NCBI RefSeq assembly: GCF_038443705.2
Contig: NZ_CP151767.2
Coordinates: 806,001 to 870,000 of the forward strand
Length of the DNA stretch: 64,000 bases
From: Yoonia sp. SS1-5
Lineage (GTDB): Bacteria > Pseudomonadota > Alphaproteobacteria > Rhodobacterales > Rhodobacteraceae
Direction of reading: 5' to 3'
The notes under the pieces were generated by a model. It ran no database searches. It worked only from the letters and a program-made list of their open reading frames with translations, and was not told the DNA's origin. The position numbers and the translations under genes are program-made. Of this stretch, positions 53,219 to 62,966 are shown one piece after another. Numbering within the stretch: the first letter of the stretch is position 1; every line of letters begins with the position of its first letter.

Positions 53219-54315
53219 ACCGGGGGTTTTCGGTATATATTGACGGGATTCGCGCCGCCGCAGCCCTGGTGGTTCTGCTGTCGCACTTTGCCTACCCGCG
53301 CTTTACCGACGGGCGCTATATCTGGATCCGCGATCTTTATCTTGGCAGCGATGCGGTTGTGATATTTTTTGTGCTGTCGGGCTTTGTCATCACCTATTGC
53401 GCCAAGACAAAGGAAACCGCGCTGGGAAGCTTTGCATTCGCGCGGGCAAGCCGGTTTTTGTCCGTGGCCATTCCAGCGGTTTTAATCGGCTTTGCGCTCG
53501 ATAATCTGGGCGCATCCATGTTTCCGGAATTCTATGCAGGCCAGTTCTACAACCCGCTGGCCTTTTGGGAGCAGCTTGCATTCGGTTTGACCTTCGCAAA
53601 CGAATGGACAGGTCTTGCGACGCGTCTTGGCACCAATGGCCCCTATTGGTCGCTGTCTTACGAGGCCGCCTATTACGCCCTGTTCGCCGTGTTCTTCTTT
53701 CTCTCAGGTGCTGTGCGATGGCTGTTGATCGCCGCCATGTGCGTTCTGTTCGGGGTGAACGTTCTGCTACTGATGCCGTGTTGGTTGATGGGGGTCTACC
53801 TATACTGGCGCATAGGCACGTCCGGACTGGTCGCAAAGCCGCTGGCCGTCGTCATGGCGGTGTTGCCGCCGGTGATCTACATCGCCCTGTTGATGAGCGA
53901 TGTCAGAGCCGACCTGACAGACTTCATGCGCGGCTTTCTATCGCCCGCGCAATATCACGGGCTTCGTTTCTCTGACGCGCCTGTCTGGGATTTCATGCTG
54001 GCCTGCCTGACGGTGATCCACCTTCTTGGTGTTCATGCGCTCTGCAAGGCCGATGGCGTTGAAACGGGCAGCGCGCGCATTGTGCGATACCTCGCCTCGT
54101 GCAGCTTCACGATTTACCTGTTCCATTATCCGCTGCTGCAATTTCTGAAACCATGGCTTGCCAGCTTTGCGGACCTGCCCGCGTCGGACCTGATCTTGCT
54201 TGGCGCGACGCTGGTCATCTGTCTGGGGCTTGCGGCCGTTTTCGAACGAACGCTCAAGCAGCAGCGGCAGTTTGTGCGGCGTCTGTTTCTGGCTGGCCCA
54301 GCGCTGTCGCGCTAG
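53215..54315 (+). CDS. Acyltransferase family 3 membrane protein
   Basis: 366 residues with about ten hydrophobic helices. The N-terminal YIDGIRAAAALVVLLSHF contains the essential His, and FARASRFLSVAIPAVLIG is the second conserved block. Such proteins O-acylate sugars, peptidoglycan or lipids, such as exopolysaccharide or LPS, at the inner membrane. It begins in an ATGA overlap with the hydroxylase gene and ends 4 bp inside the convergent cysE. The acceptor is unknown. Confidence 0.9.
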   Translation: MNRGFSVYIDGIRAAAALVVLLSHFAYPRFTDGRYIWIRDLYLGSDAVVIFFVLSGFVITYCAKTKETALGSFAFARASRFLSVAIPAVLIGFALDNLGASMFPEFYAGQFYNPLAFWEQLAFGLTFANEWTGLATRLGTNGPYWSLSYEAAYYALFAVFFFLSGAVRWLLIAAMCVLFGVNVLLLMPCWLMGVYLYWRIGTSGLVAKPLAVVMAVLPPVIYIALLMSDVRADLTDFMRGFLSPAQYHGLRFSDAPVWDFMLACLTVIHLLGVHALCKADGVETGSARIVRYLASCSFTIYLFHYPLLQFLKPWLASFADLPASDLILLGATLVICLGLAAVFERTLKQQRQFVRRLFLAGPALSR

Positions 54316-55115
54316 CGGGCCAGCATTTGATCCATGGTCCGCGACGGTTGCGCGCAGCCCGCCTCGCCCACGATCTTTGCGGGAACACCTGCAACAGTTT
54401 TCATCGGCGGAATGTCCTCCAGCACAACCGAACCCGCAGCAATTCTACTGCAATGCCCGACACTGATATTCCCCAATACCTTTGCGCCCGCGCCGATCAG
54501 GACGCCATCACCGATTTTGGGGTGGCGGTCATCATCTTCCTTGCCCGTACCGCCAAGGGTCACGGAATGCAGCATCGACACATTGTCGCCAACGACGGCC
54601 GTTTCCCCAACAACGATGGAATGGGCGTGATCAATCATGATCCCCTGCCCGATACGGGCGGCCGGGTGGATATCGACGCCAAAGGTCTCGCTGACGCGCA
54701 TCTGCACGTAATAGGCCAGGTCCTTGCGGTCATTCGCCCACAGCCAGTGACCCAGCCGATATGATTGCACCGCCTGAAAGCCCTTGAAAAACAGCAAAGG
54801 CTGCATGAACCGGTGGCAGGCCGGATCACGATCAAAGATCGCAACCAGATCCGCCCGTGCGGCCGCCGGCAATTCAGGGGCCGCCGCATAGGCTGCATCC
54901 GCAATCTCGCGCAAAATCTGTTCCGACATCTCGGGCGAGGCCAGCTTCATCGACAAACGATAGGCCAGCGCACGCTCGAACGTGGCGTGATGCAGCACGC
55001 CGGCGTGGACAAGCCCGCCCATCAGCGGCTCTGACACAATGGCGGCTTCCGCCTCTTCGCAGATGCGGTGCCAAACCGGGTCAATTTCTGTCAGTGTCGG
55101 ACGTGGGTCAGCCAT
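54312..55115 (-). CDS. cysE: Serine O-acetyltransferase
   Basis: 267 residues. The N-terminal helical domain (ALAYRLSMKLASPEMSEQILRE) is followed by a left-handed beta-helix of hexapeptide repeats with the catalytic DHAHSIVVGETAVVGDNV, HSVTLGGTGKEDDDRHPKIGDGV and a C-terminal tail that binds CysK. It makes O-acetylserine, which takes up the sulfide produced by the cys genes at 19-23 kb. It sits directly downstream of the GTA cluster, an arrangement known from Rhodobacter capsulatus. Confidence 0.96.
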   Translation of the reverse strand: MADPRPTLTEIDPVWHRICEEAEAAIVSEPLMGGLVHAGVLHHATFERALAYRLSMKLASPEMSEQILREIADAAYAAAPELPAAARADLVAIFDRDPACHRFMQPLLFFKGFQAVQSYRLGHWLWANDRKDLAYYVQMRVSETFGVDIHPAARIGQGIMIDHAHSIVVGETAVVGDNVSMLHSVTLGGTGKEDDDRHPKIGDGVLIGAGAKVLGNISVGHCSRIAAGSVVLEDIPPMKTVAGVPAKIVGEAGCAQPSRTMDQMLAR

Positions 55116-55195
55116 AGCAGTGTTCCTTGGTGTGGAACCTAAGGTTTAGTCCAGCTTGGGCCGGTTCGCCAAGTGCAAAGCAGTGATATGACAGA

Positions 55196-55489
55196 TCAGC
55201 GCCTGTGATGGATCGCCCTGCGCTCCAAATGGCCCGTGACCACCTGCAAACAGGCCAGATATGCGGGATCAGTGGCAGATGGCCGCGACGCCATTGGTAG
55301 GCAATATGCAGCCGACATCAACGTACCATGCCCCAAGACCGGGTGGGCGCGCCCCAATCGCTTGCGATATTTGTCCGCAAGATCGGCAGCATCGCAAAGC
55401 TGCGCGATCACCTGATGACGCGCGGCGGGTGCGACAAGGCGCAAGACGCGGGCCGCCGCCTCTATATCTGCAAGTCCAGCATGGCGCAT
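55196..55489 (-). CDS. Small conserved protein at the end of the GTA cluster
   Basis: 97 residues from ATG 55489, 8 bp after the g15 stop. It begins MRHAGLADIEAAARVLRLVA and has a central KYRKRLGRAHPVLGHGTLMSAA and a C-terminal DPAYLACLQVV. Small proteins with this layout are common between g15 and cysE in Rhodobacteraceae, but their function is unknown. It may be a GTA accessory or only a conserved neighbour. Confidence 0.75.
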   Translation of the reverse strand: MRHAGLADIEAAARVLRLVAPAARHQVIAQLCDAADLADKYRKRLGRAHPVLGHGTLMSAAYCLPMASRPSATDPAYLACLQVVTGHLERRAIHHRR

Positions 55490-55497
55490 CTGAGGCC

Positions 55498-58400
55498 TCA
55501 GGAGACCGTCATGCCAACCGGCGGCCCCGCCCCGAACCGTGCAGAAATCTGCGCAATTTCAACGCGGTAAGGCGCATTCCCGACCTCTGCGATCCGGTCA
55601 GCGTCATCATAAACCCATGTCGGCTCGGCAACGACATCCTGCCGCTGAAGGATGCCGTTCTGGAATACGCGGACCTGATAGGATTCAGTCTCTTCGCCCA
55701 GTGGGATATCGCCATCGGCCCAGATGTCGCCGTCGATGCGGCTGCAGCGGATCCAATCAAAACGAACCCCCGCCGCCGATGGCGTGGTCCGCAAATGCAC
55801 GACCGGATAGGGGCGCAAACCATTGCCGGCAAAGCTGTCTGTGACATAGCGAAAGCTGGGATCGGTGAACGGGCGCTTTGCGGGGCCATAGCGGAAATGC
55901 CGTTGTGTGCCGCGCGCCGCTGTCGGAATTGTGATCTGCCGGGGGGTGCCGTCCAGGATCACACATTGGCTTTCAGGGGGCCACAAATCAGGCATCAAGC
56001 CGCGACTCCCTGCCTGCCCGCGCAGCAGACCCTGTAATTGGAACCGATTGTCAGGGCGCGGGATCACGTCACGAAACTGGATGATCTCCCATCCATCCGA
56101 TGTCCCGTCGCCGATTGCACATAGGTTTGCACCAGACAGCAGGGCATCAACCGTCGCACTGCTTAACTCTCCGTTGAGCATGCGCACCTCAAATCCGGCC
56201 TGCCGATCCCAAATGCCAACCGGGCCGCGTGCAAGCGGGGTCTGGGTCAGGCCGATCGTTGCGGGCGCATCAAAGATGTCCTGCAAAACATACCCGCTAT
56301 CCTGCGCGGCGCCATAGACCGCGACACTTCCCGGCCAAGGTTGGCCACCGGTCGCGACATAGGGGCTGGTGGGGTCTTCGTCCCCGGTGAGCAGCGGCAA
56401 ATCGAGAAACATCAACTCAACCGGGACCGGACCGACGAAAGGCGTCAGGGTCATCTCGTCCTGACCGGTGGCAAGCGGTTCATAAGTCTCTGCGTCGATG
56501 CGGGTTGCCTCAGCCAGACGCAGACCAGCCGCCTCGACCCGGTCGATCCGATAGAGGCCGCTATGCATTGCGGTTTCCAGCGAAACGACATCGCCGGCAT
56601 CCACATCCAATTGTGAGGGGGGCAACGCAAAGCTGGCGCTGTTACGGGCCACGCGCGCCTCTTGCAGCCAACGCGACGCAACATGCTGCCCCTCTCCACG
56701 GGTCAGCGCCAGCGAGGTTTCCGACCGCGTCAGTGCAAAGCTTACCGCGTCAGGGTCAACCGCTTCGGACGCAACGGTTTCATAATCACCGTCGGCATTG
56801 AGGTAGCTGAGCTGCACACGGCTTGCGATTTCCATCGCGGGCGCGCGTGTCAGCACGACCGATTGATCCTGCTCGGGATCAATGGCCAGCGTGTCATCGG
56901 TGATTACATGATCCGTGCGACCATCGCGATTTTCGAACACCAAAACGCCGTTCCGCTCGACCGCGTCAAAACCATAGGCCAGCATCAAGGGCTGCAAGGC
57001 TGCCCGGGCCGACATGCCGTTTGGCACGCCATAGCCGCGCAGGACGCCGTAGAGCCGGGACACATCAAACTGCGTCACACCTGACTGGGAACAGATCTCG
57101 GCCACAACAGAGGCCAGCGATCTGTTCGTTGCCCGCCCATTCAGCCAATGCCCCCGCACATAATTGTCGCAATCCGACCACAGGGCGCGATTGCCGGGAA
57201 AAAACGGAAAAGGCCGCGCATCCCAGGCCCAGACATGCATCCGGTCGGTTGCGATCATTGACCCGTCATATTCGATAGAGACCGGGTTATTCGCGGGGTC
57301 CTCGAAATGCGCATGTACCGCACGAATATATTGCATCTGGATGAAATCATCCCGATTGCCGTTTGAATAATATGGCAATTGCGATTCAGATGATTTCGGG
57401 TCCAGAAACTTGTTGGGCTGGTTGGCCCCCTTGTCTATCGCCGCGCAGCCAAACTCGGTAAACCAGATCGGCTTGCTTTGCGGCAACCAGGGCGACGGGG
57501 TGGATTGGCGCACGCCACCGATCCGGTCATGGTGCTGATTGGACCACCAGCCGACAAAATCCTTGTAGCGCCAGACCCATGGCTCCCCCGCACCATCGGT
57601 AATGGCGGTGCGACGTTGCGCATCCCGCGCCTCGGGCGTGCTATAGAACCAGTCATATCCCTCGCCGCCAGCAACATTTGATTGCAAGTAGCCAAGGTCG
57701 TATATCGACCCCGCAGCGGCATCGAGATGCGTCTCCCCATCCCGCCAATCAGCAAGCGGCATATAATTGTCGACGCCGATGAAATCGATATTCGGGTCCG
57801 CCCATAGCGGATCAAGGTGAAAGTACTTATCGCCCGTCCCGGCAGGTTGGTAACCGTGATATTCGGACCAGTCGGCAGCATAACTGATCTTGCAATCAGG
57901 CCCCAGAATCGCCCGAACGTCAGCGGCAAGCTGGCGGAACGCAGCCACCGCGGGGAATGATCCAGCCGCACCCCGGATCTGCGTCAGACTGCGCATTTCC
58001 GATCCGATGCAGAACGCCGGCACACCGCCGGCGGCAGCACAAAGATGCGCATAATGCAGGATAAATCGACGGTAGCCCCATGCGTCCGGACCGGCGTAAT
58101 TCACCCGGGTGCCGACAATGGTAAAATCATCAATCGCGGCGGTCCCCATGAACGCGTCAACTTCGGCAGCGGCGGCAGCTGTGCCATCGACGGTTCCGGC
58201 CAGGGTCGGCGCGAGGGATGTCGTGATCCGCCCGCGCCATGGCAAGGCGGGCTGTCCCACCTCCCCCGTCCACGGATTTGGCAGGGCGTTGTCATCAAGC
58301 TGATCCATCAGGATGAAGGGATAAAACACCGGGTCCAGCCCACGCTGTTTCATATCCCGAATGGCCTCGACGACAGAGGCATCAGTCGGCGTTCCGCCAT

Positions 58401-59397
58401 AAACCGGCTGACCGTCGCGCAAGGGGATACGGGCCGCCTGGGCGCGGGTGACACCCGCGACACGCCACGGCATCGCATCCGCATCAACGTCTTTCTGCTC
58501 GACCTTTGGCTGGACGTTACAATCGGCGCAGCGCAAATCATCACCGAACCAGGACACAACCGTCATCACCGATTTGCAGCGCGGCACCTCATCCTGCAAG
58601 GCCTGCATCGAGACCGCAAAATCTGTGCCGCCAAGGGGGGTATTTGTGTTGATCGGGACAAACGCGCCATATGAGGGGGACAGGTAAACCGGCGTTGTCG
58701 CCATGGCATATTCGCCCGTCCCGGGGATCAACGCGACGGCCTGCACGGTGTCATGCAGATCATCCGCCACGGCAAGGCCGGACGGTCTGGCAACCTCGAA
58801 CGTGAACTGTGGAATGCGGTTGCCGAACTGACCCAACGCGAGATCTTCGAACACCACATAGGCCGTCCCACGATAGGCGGGCGTATTCTCCAAACCTTCA
58901 ACCGCCGCGATTTTCGGATCGGGCAATTGATCTGGCGATCCGGGATAGACCCGCATGTTCAGATCGCCCGGCGACACTTCGACGCCGTCGGCCCATACCC
59001 GCCCCACGCGGCTGATCTCACCCTCACATAATGCGACGGCCATACTGACACTATAGGCATAGGTCGTCGTTTTTGGCTGCGGGGGGCTGCCCTTGCCGCC
59101 GCCCTGGGTCTTGCTGGTTTCGCGAAACTGGCTGGCCCAGATCACCTGCCCAGGCACGCGCATCCGGCCATAGATCTGCTGAATATCAGCGCCCTCACTG
59201 GCACCGGTCAACCGAAAGCGGTCAATCCGACCGGTCTCTACCGGTTCGCTGCCCGCCCCCATGATCTGCTGGTCAATGCGCCGGCCAATCATGGCACCGG
59301 CGGCCCGGCCAATCGTGGCCATGGAAAGGCCCAGAACCGATCCGCCGATAGACCCGCCAAGGGCCATCCCCGCCGCAGATAATGCAATCGTAGCCAT
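55498..59397 (-). CDS. g15: GTA megatron/host-contact tail protein (RcGTA g15-like)
   Basis: 1299 residues from ATG 59397, which overlaps the g14 stop (TGATG). The N-terminus has a Gly/Ala-rich hydrophobic stretch (ALSAAGMALGGSIGGSVLGL), then a tail-tip core. A TIM-barrel-like, glycosidase-type domain covers about residues 430-740, with AFCIGSEMRSLT and the glutamate in PIWFTEFGC. The C-terminal half has further phage tail-type domains (RATQRHF, LLRGQAG and many Trp/Asp motifs). In RcGTA this is the largest tail protein, which forms the penetration and contact device at the baseplate. Confidence 0.93.
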   Translation of the reverse strand: MATIALSAAGMALGGSIGGSVLGLSMATIGRAAGAMIGRRIDQQIMGAGSEPVETGRIDRFRLTGASEGADIQQIYGRMRVPGQVIWASQFRETSKTQGGGKGSPPQPKTTTYAYSVSMAVALCEGEISRVGRVWADGVEVSPGDLNMRVYPGSPDQLPDPKIAAVEGLENTPAYRGTAYVVFEDLALGQFGNRIPQFTFEVARPSGLAVADDLHDTVQAVALIPGTGEYAMATTPVYLSPSYGAFVPINTNTPLGGTDFAVSMQALQDEVPRCKSVMTVVSWFGDDLRCADCNVQPKVEQKDVDADAMPWRVAGVTRAQAARIPLRDGQPVYGGTPTDASVVEAIRDMKQRGLDPVFYPFILMDQLDDNALPNPWTGEVGQPALPWRGRITTSLAPTLAGTVDGTAAAAAEVDAFMGTAAIDDFTIVGTRVNYAGPDAWGYRRFILHYAHLCAAAGGVPAFCIGSEMRSLTQIRGAAGSFPAVAAFRQLAADVRAILGPDCKISYAADWSEYHGYQPAGTGDKYFHLDPLWADPNIDFIGVDNYMPLADWRDGETHLDAAAGSIYDLGYLQSNVAGGEGYDWFYSTPEARDAQRRTAITDGAGEPWVWRYKDFVGWWSNQHHDRIGGVRQSTPSPWLPQSKPIWFTEFGCAAIDKGANQPNKFLDPKSSESQLPYYSNGNRDDFIQMQYIRAVHAHFEDPANNPVSIEYDGSMIATDRMHVWAWDARPFPFFPGNRALWSDCDNYVRGHWLNGRATNRSLASVVAEICSQSGVTQFDVSRLYGVLRGYGVPNGMSARAALQPLMLAYGFDAVERNGVLVFENRDGRTDHVITDDTLAIDPEQDQSVVLTRAPAMEIASRVQLSYLNADGDYETVASEAVDPDAVSFALTRSETSLALTRGEGQHVASRWLQEARVARNSASFALPPSQLDVDAGDVVSLETAMHSGLYRIDRVEAAGLRLAEATRIDAETYEPLATGQDEMTLTPFVGPVPVELMFLDLPLLTGDEDPTSPYVATGGQPWPGSVAVYGAAQDSGYVLQDIFDAPATIGLTQTPLARGPVGIWDRQAGFEVRMLNGELSSATVDALLSGANLCAIGDGTSDGWEIIQFRDVIPRPDNRFQLQGLLRGQAGSRGLMPDLWPPESQCVILDGTPRQITIPTAARGTQRHFRYGPAKRPFTDPSFRYVTDSFAGNGLRPYPVVHLRTTPSAAGVRFDWIRCSRIDGDIWADGDIPLGEETESYQVRVFQNGILQRQDVVAEPTWVYDDADRIAEVGNAPYRVEIAQISARFGAGPPVGMTVS

Positions 59398-59834
59398 CAA
59401 TATGTTCCTTCTGAAACGGCAAAGCGAGCGGCGATCCGGCGGCGCCACGGGGCGGAAAGCGGGCTTTCGATCACACCGTGACCCGCATAGGCATGAATGA
59501 AGGTCGGGACGACGCCTGCTTCGGCCAGAATGCCCAGATGCTTGGCAACCGCACCCTGACGCATCCGAAACAACAGCACCTGCCCCGATTGCAAAGGTGT
59601 ATCTGTCAAAGGCGTCATATGACGGCAGGCAGCCTCGAACAGCAGTTCGCGCCCCTGCGGCTCGGACCAGTCGGCGGTATATGACGGCACTTTTTCAGGC
59701 TCTGCGCCAAAGACATCCGCCCAGACGCCCCGCAAAAGACCCAGGCAGTCGCAGCCAGCGCCTTTGACCGCGGCCTGATGCATATATGGGGTGCCGATCC
59801 AGCCCCGCGCGGCATTGACAAGGGCGCGCGTCAT
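59397..59834 (-). CDS. g14: GTA tail peptidase, NlpC/P60 family (RcGTA g14-like)
   Basis: 145 residues. The NlpC/P60 cysteine hydrolase motif is GAGCDCLGLLRGVW, and the catalytic His is in AVAKHLGILAE. In RcGTA the equivalent cleaves the cell-wall peptide at the baseplate so that DNA can be delivered. It overlaps g13 by 4 bp and g15 by 1 bp. Confidence 0.93.
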   Translation of the reverse strand: MTRALVNAARGWIGTPYMHQAAVKGAGCDCLGLLRGVWADVFGAEPEKVPSYTADWSEPQGRELLFEAACRHMTPLTDTPLQSGQVLLFRMRQGAVAKHLGILAEAGVVPTFIHAYAGHGVIESPLSAPWRRRIAARFAVSEGTY

Positions 59835-60715
59835 CGGCTTCGGCTTCCGCCGGTATTCTGGCCATCGTTTCGGGGGACATCCATCAGCCAGTCTTCACCG
59901 GGGATATCCGGAAAACCCTGAAAATTGATCAGGTTGGAAAACTTCTGCGCGCAGGTCTTGGAACGCTTGTCACAGCCGGCCGTCACCCGCACGAGATCAC
60001 CCGGCATCACCGCAGCGCCCAAGGGCTGCCATAGGGTCATCATACGATCCGCGAGCCCCGTCTTATCGGCCTTGATAACCGCCGACAGCCCGGCAGCGGC
60101 GCCGGACAGGACACGAAGCTCGCCAGCCTCAAACCAGCGATCGTTAAAGCCCGCGATGTCAGTGAAACCAAAGAACTGGCTGGACTGCACCGTGGTGACG
60201 GGCTGCTCAAAGAAATAGGCAGGGTCTGCCAGATCAACCGTACAGCGCGCATCGCCAAGAATTGCACTGCAGTTGCGCAGGAAAGATCGGCCCTGCGGCT
60301 GGTTCAATGCATCCGTCAGGCCACGCAGCTCGGCCTGAAAACCACCATCGGCACGGGTCATCTCGCCGATCGTCCCGACAAAGCGGACCACGCGATTGTC
60401 GATGCTGTCCCATTGGACCAGCCACGTGGTAACGGTGGCGCCATCATAGCGGCCTGCCTCGATATCGGCTTCGGTGATGGCATCATCCTGCAGAACACCA
60501 ATCGTCTCGGTGTTGTTGACCGACAGACCTGTGGTGCTGGACAACGCGCGGGCGCTCAGCCCGCTTTCGGGCATGAAATCAATGCCATCGAACTGCAGCG
60601 GCAGGTCATGATCCGTGAAACCCAGCGTGACACCGTCGCGACGGTTGATGGCCCAGCAGTTACACACATGCGTCGCGCCGGTTGCGAGATGGGCGATCAG
60701 ATCATCAGCCGTCAT
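59831..60715 (-). CDS. g13: GTA baseplate hub protein (DUF2163, RcGTA g13-like)
   Basis: 294 residues. Typical opening MTADDLIAHLATGATHVCNCWAINRRDGVTLGFTDHD. Further conserved cysteines are in LRNCSAILGDARCTVDL and VTAGCDKRSKTCAQKF. The cysteine set resembles metal- or Fe-S-binding tail hubs such as lambda gpL; cluster binding is inference. The C-terminal FSNLINFQGFPDIPG block is the family hallmark. Confidence 0.93.
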   Translation of the reverse strand: MTADDLIAHLATGATHVCNCWAINRRDGVTLGFTDHDLPLQFDGIDFMPESGLSARALSSTTGLSVNNTETIGVLQDDAITEADIEAGRYDGATVTTWLVQWDSIDNRVVRFVGTIGEMTRADGGFQAELRGLTDALNQPQGRSFLRNCSAILGDARCTVDLADPAYFFEQPVTTVQSSQFFGFTDIAGFNDRWFEAGELRVLSGAAAGLSAVIKADKTGLADRMMTLWQPLGAAVMPGDLVRVTAGCDKRSKTCAQKFSNLINFQGFPDIPGEDWLMDVPRNDGQNTGGSRSR

Positions 60716-61344
60716 ACCCGGACCTCGACAATCGGCACATTGGGGGCTTCGCCAGCCTGAAAATTCGAGATCGCGGCCATGATGGCATCGGTGTCAAACC
60801 GGACCGGCACGTCAAACTCATACCCGGCGCGGACCTCTGCGGCGATATCGGGCGGGTGCAGAAAGGTCACCAGCCCGGTGAGATGATCCACGGTGTAGTC
60901 AATCGTCTCCTGCAACGGATCGCCGCCAATCGCGATGCGGACTGTTCCAGCCACTGGCTTGGTGATGGGACGCAGATAGATATTCTCACCGGACCGGTAG
61001 GTTTTGGTCAGCGGAAACACCGTCTCGACCTCATCACCGATACCGATCAGCTGATCGGTTGGCGTGATTTCCGCCGAAGGAAGGGCGGACTTGTAGTCGC
61101 TCCAATCTTTCCAGCGAAACCCGATCAATTGGCCTTGCCGGGCCTCAAAGAAGGCAATGACGGTCGCGACGTCGTCCAGCGAGCGCAAGCCCAACCCGGC
61201 GTCATAGCGGCGCCGCGAATGCGCCCACGGGGTGTTGCGTTCCTCAAAGCCATTGGCAAGGGTCACGATGTCAGTGCGCCGCTCGGGGCCGCCTACAGAT
61301 CCAAAACTCAGATTGGCCGGAAATCGTATCTCATGAAACGCCAT
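60712..61344 (-). CDS. g12: GTA distal tail protein (DUF2460, RcGTA g12-like)
   Basis: 210 residues. Family motifs: FHEIRFPANLSFGSVGGPERRTDIV at the start, NTPWAHSRRRYDAGLGLRSLDDV, and GFRWKDWSDYKSALP. It forms the ring joining tail tube to baseplate hub. It overlaps g13 by 4 bp, in line with tight translational coupling. Confidence 0.94.
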   Translation of the reverse strand: MAFHEIRFPANLSFGSVGGPERRTDIVTLANGFEERNTPWAHSRRRYDAGLGLRSLDDVATVIAFFEARQGQLIGFRWKDWSDYKSALPSAEITPTDQLIGIGDEVETVFPLTKTYRSGENIYLRPITKPVAGTVRIAIGGDPLQETIDYTVDHLTGLVTFLHPPDIAAEVRAGYEFDVPVRFDTDAIMAAISNFQAGEAPNVPIVEVRV

Positions 61345-61356
61345 GCGTGCTGCCCC

Positions 61357-62019
61357 TTATCTGTTACGTTGACCGCGACCCAATGCACGGGTCATCTGGG
61401 CCGCAATCTGACCCTGGCTGCGCTGAAAACCCTGCGCGTCGGGGGTCGAGATATTCATGTTCACGGTCACGTTGGACCCACCCTGGGTGCGGACCCCCAG
61501 TCGGCCATCCGCACCGCGGGCCAATGGCATGATGGCCTCGGGTCCGGCTTCGCCCATCAGCCCCGTGCCGCCGCGCATCGGAAATGTTGTGGGGGCGCTG
61601 ACAACGCCGCCCTTTGCAAATGGCATGACGCGGCCCTGGGAAAACGGGGCGCCATCGGCATAGGGCATCACGCTGGATATCGCGGCGTTCAGACCATCTG
61701 CTAATGCGCCGCCAAAATGATCGGTGATCGGGCGCATGGCGGCGGAATAGGCTGTATTCACCATGGATTGCGCCAGACCTCCCAACACATCCGAAAGCTT
61801 GGCGCCGTCCAGCACCAGACCGTCAATCGCCCGGCGCAACCCGGCCGAAAAGCCACGTTCCAGATTGCCCAGATCTCGGGTGGTTTCCGTAAGTGTCGAT
61901 TGGACGCCGCGCAATTGATCATCAAATGCAGACGTCATCGCAGCCGTGTCACCCAAGGTACGCTCCAGCGCGCTGATATCGCTATCAAGCGCGTCCAGCC
62001 TGTCCAAATCATCCATCAT
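61357..62019 (-). CDS. g11: GTA tape measure protein, short form (RcGTA g11-like)
   Basis: 220 residues. The N-terminal half is helical coiled coil (LDALDSDISALERTLGDTAAM, GVQSTLTETTRDLGNLERGF). The C-terminal part has FAKGGVVSAPTTFPMRGG and GEAGPEAIMPLARG, the widespread tape-measure end. Its shortness fits a short GTA tail, since tape length sets tail length. It starts 11 bp inside g10.1. Confidence 0.9.
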   Translation of the reverse strand: MMDDLDRLDALDSDISALERTLGDTAAMTSAFDDQLRGVQSTLTETTRDLGNLERGFSAGLRRAIDGLVLDGAKLSDVLGGLAQSMVNTAYSAAMRPITDHFGGALADGLNAAISSVMPYADGAPFSQGRVMPFAKGGVVSAPTTFPMRGGTGLMGEAGPEAIMPLARGADGRLGVRTQGGSNVTVNMNISTPDAQGFQRSQGQIAAQMTRALGRGQRNR

Positions 62020-62212
62020 TCATATCCTTTGGTTCGTCGGGGAAGGCATCCAGCAGTGATTTCAGCCTGTCGCGCCCCATCGGTTGCGCCGTCGGCGATA
62101 GACCCAGCATCAACTGCAACTCTGCAGGCGTCAGCGCCCAGAATTGGGCCGGGGTCAGGCGCAAACCATGCAGGCCGGAACGCATAAGCCCCGCCCAATC
62201 CAGACCGGTCAT
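62009..62212 (-). CDS. g10.1: GTA tail assembly chaperone (RcGTA g10.1-like)
   Basis: 67 residues. DWAGLMRSGLHGLRLTPAQFW followed by TPAELQLMLG is the signature of the small phage/GTA proteins located between g10 and the tape measure gene. It overlaps both neighbours (4 bp with g10, 11 bp with g11). Confidence 0.88.
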   Translation of the reverse strand: MTGLDWAGLMRSGLHGLRLTPAQFWALTPAELQLMLGLSPTAQPMGRDRLKSLLDAFPDEPKDMNDG

Positions 62213-62523
62213 GTGGGCAGCGCAAAAGCGCGCGCCAGCAACGTCGCGGCAATCCGGGCGGCCCCAACCGGGCCACCCTCAATCTCGGCGCTGATCAGGT
62301 CCTCGGACCGGCCCGTCCAGCCGCCGCCACGCAAGCCGGCCACAATAACGGCCATGACGTCGCGGCTGGAAAAGGCCCCCGTCTCGAAACGGCGGATCAG
62401 ATCGACAAGCGATCCGGTCCCCAAACCCGCCTCAAGCTCTGCAAGGGCGCCCAGCGTCAGCTTGCACTCGCGCGGTGTGCCATCAATGGCCACACTGACC
62501 TGCCCCGCCCAGGGATTGGCCAT
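62209..62523 (-). CDS. g10: GTA gp10-like tail assembly protein
   Basis: 104 residues, with ANPWAGQVSVAIDGTPRECKLTLGALAELE at the start, matching the GTA_gp10 family. A helical C-terminus (ARIAATLLARAFALP) follows. In tailed-phage terms it occupies the position of a tail assembly chaperone downstream of the tube gene. It overlaps g9 by one base and g10.1 by 4 bp. Confidence 0.88.
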   Translation of the reverse strand: MANPWAGQVSVAIDGTPRECKLTLGALAELEAGLGTGSLVDLIRRFETGAFSSRDVMAVIVAGLRGGGWTGRSEDLISAEIEGGPVGAARIAATLLARAFALPT

Positions 62524-62939
62524 CAGATCAACGCCGTAAAGGTCAGCGCACCAGCCGAGGCCAGAGACAGCTCGTAGGTCGCCTCCCCGTTATGCGAGCC
62601 TGCATATTCGATTGATGTGATCTGGAACGGGCCTTCGACCGTGCCAAAATCGGGGATAATAACCTGAAAGTCAGGGGTCTCCCCGTCAAAGAATATCTGG
62701 CGGGCACGCTCGTCAGTCGATTCGTCCTTGAACACGCCAGAGCCCGAGATCGAGGCCGTCTTTACCCCCGCCCCGCCCAGCAGCTGACGCCAACCGCCGG
62801 TACTTTCCAGGCTGGTGACGTCCACACTTTCGGCGTTGAAGCTTAGGCGCGTCGCGCGCAAACCGGCTGCAGTTTCAAACAATCCGTCACCGGTCATATC
62901 AATCTTTACAAGCAGGTCTTTTCCGTTTTGGGCTGGCAT
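62523..62939 (-). CDS. g9: GTA major tail tube protein (TP901-1 family, RcGTA g9-like)
   Basis: 138 residues from ATG 62939 (MPAQNGKDLLVKID), 8 nt after AAGGAG; in-frame ATGs at 62945 and 62948 are too close to that SD. Family features: FNAESVDVTSLESTGGWRQLL, GSGVFKDESTDERARQIFFDG and YELSLASAGALTFT. It polymerises into the tail tube. Confidence 0.93.
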   Translation of the reverse strand: MPAQNGKDLLVKIDMTGDGLFETAAGLRATRLSFNAESVDVTSLESTGGWRQLLGGAGVKTASISGSGVFKDESTDERARQIFFDGETPDFQVIIPDFGTVEGPFQITSIEYAGSHNGEATYELSLASAGALTFTALI

Positions 62940-62966
62940 GGCCATCACTCCTTCGAGGCATTTGGA

